From NCBI GenBank assembly GCA_905221605.1, contig CAJNDS010002124.1, positions 658,921-722,920 on the forward strand: a DNA stretch of 64,000 bases, read 5' to 3'. The notes below the pieces were generated by a model. It had not been told where the DNA came from. It made no database searches and was given only the letters and a program-made list of their open reading frames with translations. Source of the DNA: Symbiodinium natans. Lineage: Eukaryota > Sar > Dinophyceae > Suessiales > Symbiodiniaceae. The translations under genes were made by a program, and so were the position numbers. Positions 59,443-64,000 of this stretch are shown in pieces. How positions within the stretch are numbered: position 1 is the stretch's first letter; each line of letters begins with the position of its first letter.

Positions 59443-59500
59443 GGGCCCCCTCTACAAAGGCCGCCTCAGAACAGTCGAAGCTGGATTTTGCCGTGTTTAG
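59443..59500 (+). CDS. Exon-like island
   Basis: CTTTTGTAG acceptor; APSTKAASEQSKLDFAVF; donor TTAG|GTCCAG. Confidence 0.6.
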
Positions 59501-59912
59501 GTCCAGGGGTTGTATGAGCTTTAATAGGGAGGATTATGCAAGTTTACAAGGTACAGCCATGCCCGTCGATTGACTTTAAACGCGCGGCGCGCGGAATTTT
59601 CTTACGACACCCAGGCGATTTGACCTGAGAGAGGGACCTGGTCTGCACCCCCAAACAGTCAGGGTGTCCTGAATAGCCCGGGGGGGGGGGGGGGGCACAC
59701 ACTAAGGAAGGTACAACATGAAACCCTAAACCTAAATGGCAAGGCCCAAGAGCGATCAGTCCTATCTGGGGGTTTCCGATATTAGGAGTACCTTAGCGGG
59801 TTCCTTAGTATAAGGGAATCCTACTACTTGGGGTTTACATTCCTAAACACCCTAAACCCTCAACCCTAACCCTCAACCCTAAACCCTAAACCCCCGCCAC
59901 CCCTTTTTCAAA

Positions 59913-59951
59913 GACGTCGCAATTGGCCGACCGGCAGGTGTCGCCCCACCT
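59913..59951 (+). CDS. Exon-like island
   Basis: TTTTTCAAAG acceptor; TSQLADRQVSPHL, 13 codons; canonical donor CTG|GTACGT. Confidence 0.55.
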
Positions 59952-60465
59952 GGTACGTAGATGCGGCCAGTGAGGAGCCCACCCTCCACCCTCAGCCCAA
60001 AGCCCAAAGCCTAAACCCTTAAAACCCTAAACCCCTAAACTCTAATCCCCGAAATCCTAAACCCTTAAAACCCTAAACCCCTAACCCCTAAACTCGTCAA
60101 CCCCCAAACCCCAAATCTTAAACCTAAATAACTTCAGTGATTTGGGGGCCTAAGGGCGCTAGGAGCATTGAAAGTTCCAACCCCCACCAAGATTCCAAGA
60201 GTATCCTAGAAGGAGCCCTTCAAAGGGATACGAAGAGGGTATGTAGCCCACAAGGAGAACTTTCTGACAGGGAAAATGTGCCTTAAGTGTTCGCGCTGGA
60301 TGGACTAGCCATTCCCCCTTACCGCATAACAAGGGGAATCTGCAGGATATTCCCTCGGCTCGTGAATCCCAAAAGAGAAGCTTTGCGGGCCGGGGGGGGG
60401 GGGGGGGGCAGGCAAATTTCATATACCTCCTGCAACCAATAATGTTTAGTACTGTTTCAACTGCC

Positions 60466-60549
60466 ATGGGTGCGGACTGTGCGACGTCCCTCCCGTCGGC
60501 CACGGCGACGCCAGATTTGTCTAGTCTGGCTTCAAACGCGAGAGTTTAG
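60466..60549 (+). CDS. Possible first exon or short ORF
   Basis: MGADCATSLPSATATPDLSS then LASNARV and TAG. Codon composition differs from the flanking intron sequence. Confidence 0.4.
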   Translation: MGADCATSLPSATATPDLSSLASNARV

Positions 60550-60775
60550 TACCTGTATCGGGCTTCTACACGTCAGTCGAAATAATTAATTAGGGCTTCG
60601 TAAGGGACGTGTGGCCGAAGGATTACCAGAAACCTTGTGTTTGCTCGCATGCTTGCCAGAAGTTTAGGGTTGAGGGTTTTGGCTTTAAGCCCCAAACGCA
60701 GAACCCCTAAACCCTAAACCCTAAACCCTAAACCTTAAACCCTAAACCCTAAACCCTAAACCCTAAACCCTCCAG

Positions 60776-60858
60776 CCTTTTGCTCAGGAGGACTACAAGA
60801 AGCTAGGCCTGAATGTGAAGGTGGGTGGAAAGCTGACGCCGGCGAGGAGACCCCTTGG
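60776..60858 (+). CDS. Exon-like island
   Basis: CCTCCAG acceptor; PFAQEDYKKLGLNVKVGGKL then TPARRPL; donor AAG|GTGGGT or CTTGG|GTTTAG. Confidence 0.6.
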
Positions 60859-60859
60859 G

Positions 60860-61930
60860 TTTAGGGGTGTAGGGTCTAGGGTTGACTAGGGTTTAGGGTT
60901 TAGGGTTTAGGGTTTAGGGTTTAGGGTTCAGGGTGTGTCAGGGGAGGGCGCGCGCTCGGGTGTGAAACGCCCCGGGCCGCGCGCTCACGTTGCCCGTCAA
61001 CCCACCCCGGCCACCCAAACTATACTCTATTAGGGTTTAGGGTTTATTGAATTCATTTTCTTGTGCACCGATGCATGCTTCTATGTTTTTAAAGTTGCAG
61101 TGTTAGGGTTTAAGCTGGGGTTGGGGGTAGCCTCGGCCCTTTTCGGGCCTTCGGCGTGTCAGGGCCCGTAGAGGCCCCATCTTTACTTGAAGGTCAGATA
61201 ATGCCTGTATATAAGTTGCAGGGCTCGGGCTTAAGCTGGCGTGCCCCTTGAAGCCTGCCTGGGAGGCCCTGGAACCACCAAAAAAGGTTCCAGGAATCCA
61301 GCCACCAGGGGCCTGACGTTGTCGTAAGGAAGGCCAATATCCGTTGGCCTGTCCAGGACAAACGGTAAGGCTTAACCCTCACCTTTCCGTCTCTCTTTTC
61401 GGCCCTTGGCCGAGCGTTCGCGGTCTGTCGCTCGACGGAAGCGACCCCTCACTTAGTTTAGGGTTTAGGGTTTCGGGTTTGGGGTTTAGAACCTGAACCT
61501 TACACCCGCTAAATCCTGCACCCCGAAACCACGAAGTCCAAAGCTTCCTGCCTTGAGGCCCACACTCTGCCCAACCAAGAACTGGGTTTTGGAGTACTAT
61601 ACTTTAAATATTTTTGTTTTGGTTCTGGGTCGCCCTTATAGCTACTGATACCTAAAAAGCAAAAACTTCTTTTTTCGGGGTCTACTCCAAAGTTGGGAGA
61701 ACTCGGCTGAGGTTTATGGCTGATCATGGTTAAGACGTTAAGCCCCTATGCAGGCTTCATTCATGCTTAGGGCGTAGGGCTTGGGGCTTAGGGCTTAAGG
61801 CTTCGGGCGTAGGGCTTCGGGTTTAGGGTCTAGGGTTGAGGGTTTCATATATGGGTGCAGGGTCTGACCTATGTTTTAGGGTTTTGGGTTTGTAGTTTAA
61901 AGGGTCTAGGGTTTGACCCAAAACAGTAAA
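60860..61930. other. Intron/intergenic stretch, no supported exon
   Basis: Short TTTAGGG tracts, a GC-rich snippet (60940-61015), inverted snippets such as GGAACC and GGTTCC (61270-61293), and CTTAGGG variants at 61765-61840. Small ORFs here lack acceptors or protein-like composition. Confidence 0.5.
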
Positions 61931-61938
61931 ACTCTCAG

Positions 61939-61988
61939 CCGCAAAGCGCATTTGCAACCTTACAAGTTCAGCGAGGCCCCCGATCCCC
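61939..61988 (+). CDS. Exon-like island
   Basis: CTCTCAG acceptor; RKAHLQPYKFSEAPDP. Confidence 0.5.
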
Positions 61989-62326
61989 AAACCCGAAACC
62001 GCAAACCCCCAAACCCCAAACCCTAATCCAGAAACGCTAAACCCCTCAAAACCATAAACCCCTAAGCCCTAAACCGCTAAACCCTAAACCACGAAACCCT
62101 CAACCCTAAAGCAAAGCTCTTGGAGTTTTGGAGGTTTGTCGGGGTCTTTTGGTACATGGAGGAATCCAAACCCTAAACCCTAAAGCCTAAACCCTAAACC
62201 CTAAGCCCTAAGCCCTAAACCCCTAACCCCCCTAAACCCCTAAACCCTAAACCCTAAACCCCAAACCCTAAACCCTATTCCTGAGCCCTAAACCCCAAAA
62301 GCCCTAAGCCCCAGCCCCTAAGCCAG

Positions 62327-62400
62327 CCGAGCCGAAGGAACATGGCCCTCGACGACGCCCAGTCCAAGGGGCTGGTGTGCGTTCAGGAGCCGCGTCATGG
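62327..62400 (+). CDS. Exon-like island
   Basis: AGCCAG acceptor; RRNMALDDAQSKGLVCVQEP; ends ATGG|GTTTCG. Confidence 0.6.
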
Positions 62401-62500
62401 GTTTCGGGTTTAGGGTTTAGGGTTTAGGGTTTGGGGTGTTGGGTTTAGGGTTTAGAGTTTAGGGTTTAGGGTTTAGGGTTTAGGGTTTAGGGTTTGTGTT
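62401..62500. repeat. TTTAGGG array
   Basis: About 13 units forming the start of the intron. Confidence 0.95.
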
Positions 62501-62855
62501 TAGGGTTCATGGTTCAGATGCTTTTGGGGCTTTAGGGGGCTCTAAGTTTATTGAGGGGTTCAGTTTCTTAGGGTTGGGGCTTTGGGGTTTCGGGTTTTGG
62601 GGTTTAGGTTTTGGGGTTTAGGCTTTTGGGGTTTGGGGGTTTTCGGGTTCAGGGTTTCAGGGCTTAGTGGTTTCGGGGACTGGGGGTTTTGCCTTTGATG
62701 ATACCGTAGGTGTATACCACACAAGTAGAAAACTTACCAAAGTGAAAATGTGTGCGTATATTTGCACATACATGGAACCTCCCTAAACCCTAAACTCTAA
62801 ACCTGTATACATGTCAAATTGGATGTGTGTGTAGAATGTACTCCGAATTTGCAAG

Positions 62856-62893
62856 GCTTCTTCGATCGCCCGCGCCTCGACTTTGAGCCCAAC
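62856..62893 (+). CDS. Exon-like island
   Basis: TTTGCAAG acceptor; FFDRPRLDFEPN. Confidence 0.5.
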
Positions 62894-63112
62894 ACCCCAA
62901 ACCCGAGCCCCAAATCGCCCTAAAATTAAGGGTTTAGGGTCACCCTAAACCTCAAACCCTAAGCCCCAAGCCCTAAACCCAAATCCCAAACCCCCAAGCC
63001 TCAACAGTCGAAGCGCCTACAGCTCCCTAAACCCTGAACCCTAAGCCCTAAACCCTAAACCCTAAGCCCTAAACCCTAAACCCTAAACCCTAGACCCTAG
63101 ACCCTAAGCCAG

Positions 63113-63193
63113 GTCAGCGATGACATCTCCAAGTGGGAATACTTTGACTGCGAGAAGCCACCTGACAGTACACGGCCCCAAGCCCACAAACTC
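63113..63193 (+). CDS. Exon-like island
   Basis: AAGCCAG acceptor; VSDDISKWEYFDCEKPPDST then RPQAHKL, 27 codons; donor CTC|GTTTTG. Confidence 0.65.
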
Positions 63194-63825
63194 GTTTTGG
63201 GTTCAGGGTTTTCGGGTTTAGGGTTTAGGGTTTAGGGTTTCGGATTTAGGATTTAGGGTTTAGGGTTTAGGGTTTAGGGTTCAGAGAACGCATACTGAGG
63301 CCCCCTCCCGGATGTCAGTTGAAGACATTCATTCCAGCCCCTGTGCGTTGTTACTAGACCCGGTTTAGGGTTTAGGGTTAGTTGAGGCGTCAAGTTTTAA
63401 GGCTTAAAACTTCAAACAAACTAAGATGATACGTGAGTCCTAACCTCTAAACCCCTACTATAGGCGACAAGCCAAACTAAGAACCGGCCAGTACTTAAGC
63501 CGTGGTGGAGGGTAGACGCGGTCGGGTAGACCCTTCTGTTCCTCAAAAATAGGGTTTAGGGTTTAGGGTCACAAAAACAGGAGATCTCACCATGATTCCG
63601 CAAACTCTAAACGGGTTTAGGGTGTACGGCGGGGGCATGCAGGTTCGGGACATGGGGCGTACTAAACCATGAACCCTAAACAATAAGCCCCAAACCCTGA
63701 CCCCAACACCCTTCTGCACCCCAAACCCGAAACTGCCCCAAAACCTAGACTGCCCTGAGCCCTAAACCCTAGACCCTAAACCCTAAACCCTAAACCCCGG
63801 CACCCCTCTGCAAAAGCCAAGGCAG

Positions 63826-63906
63826 AACTTCAAGGGCTTGACCAGCTTCACCCAGGCCAACAACGCCGTCAAAGGCGTCTTGGAGCCCCAAAACTCCGAA
63901 CCTTGA
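63826..63906 (+). CDS. Exon-like island, possible terminal exon
   Basis: AAGGCAG acceptor; NFKGLTSFTQANNAVKGVLE then PQNSEP and TGA, or a donor near TTG|GAGCCC. Confidence 0.6.
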   Translation, partial: NFKGLTSFTQANNAVKGVLEPQNSEP

Positions 63907-64000
63907 ACCCCAAACCCTAAACCCTAAACCCCAAACCCTAAACTCTACACCCTAAACCCTAAACCCCAAACCCTAAACCCTAAACCCTAAACCCTATACC
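63907..64000. repeat. CCCTAAA array running off the window
   Basis: CCCTAAA and CCCCAAA units continue to the edge. Confidence 0.95.

Overview
Nuclear DNA of a eukaryote, most likely a dinoflagellate or another alveolate. The sequence shows dozens of plant/alveolate-type telomere repeats (TTTAGGG, or CCCTAAA on this strand) scattered inside genes, short exons that all read on the + strand, 5' splice sites that appear to include GC and GA as well as GT, and a copia-like LTR element with CCCH zinc fingers. Organism assignment is inference; there are no bacterial operons, rRNA or complete tRNA genes.

Layout. From 1 to about 23.8 kb and from 32.7 kb to 64 kb the window is a mosaic of roughly 100 exon-like islands (about 15-270 nt, most under 130 nt) separated by introns made largely of telomere-like repeats. 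The order is strikingly regular: a C-rich CCCTAAA array ends just before an exon's AG acceptor and a G-rich TTTAGGG array begins just after its donor. Each intron therefore starts with TTTAGGG and ends with CCCTAAA and could fold on itself. Exons with plausible stops (10346, 15830, 23508, 42539, 45173, 50605, 56719, 57148, 63906) suggest several consecutive genes on the same strand. Gene boundaries cannot be fixed without transcripts, and almost no exon product could be named; one exon carries an ShK-like cysteine motif and the first carries a signal peptide.

From 23,875 to 32,662 an 8.8-kb LTR retrotransposon lies on the minus strand, inserted inside a TTTAGGG array. It has apparently identical 279-bp LTRs, a 5-bp TAGGG target duplication, a polypurine tract, and a primer site matching the anticodon arm of initiator tRNA-Met (copia-type half-tRNA priming). 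Its interior is almost filled by one long reading frame broken at three points (a G9 run, one TAA, and an A6 run). That frame encodes WW, S1-like, PABP-type MLLE, SAM-like and six CCCH zinc-finger segments, with no recognisable protease, integrase or reverse transcriptase. It looks like a young non-autonomous element carrying RNA-binding cargo or a greatly enlarged Gag.

Small inverted-repeat (MITE-like) families are spread through the introns, and telomere arrays have inserted into at least two copies at the same AGTATA position. Several arrays are bracketed by short direct duplications. Together these suggest that telomere-repeat blocks behave here as inserted sequence that was adopted as intron ends.
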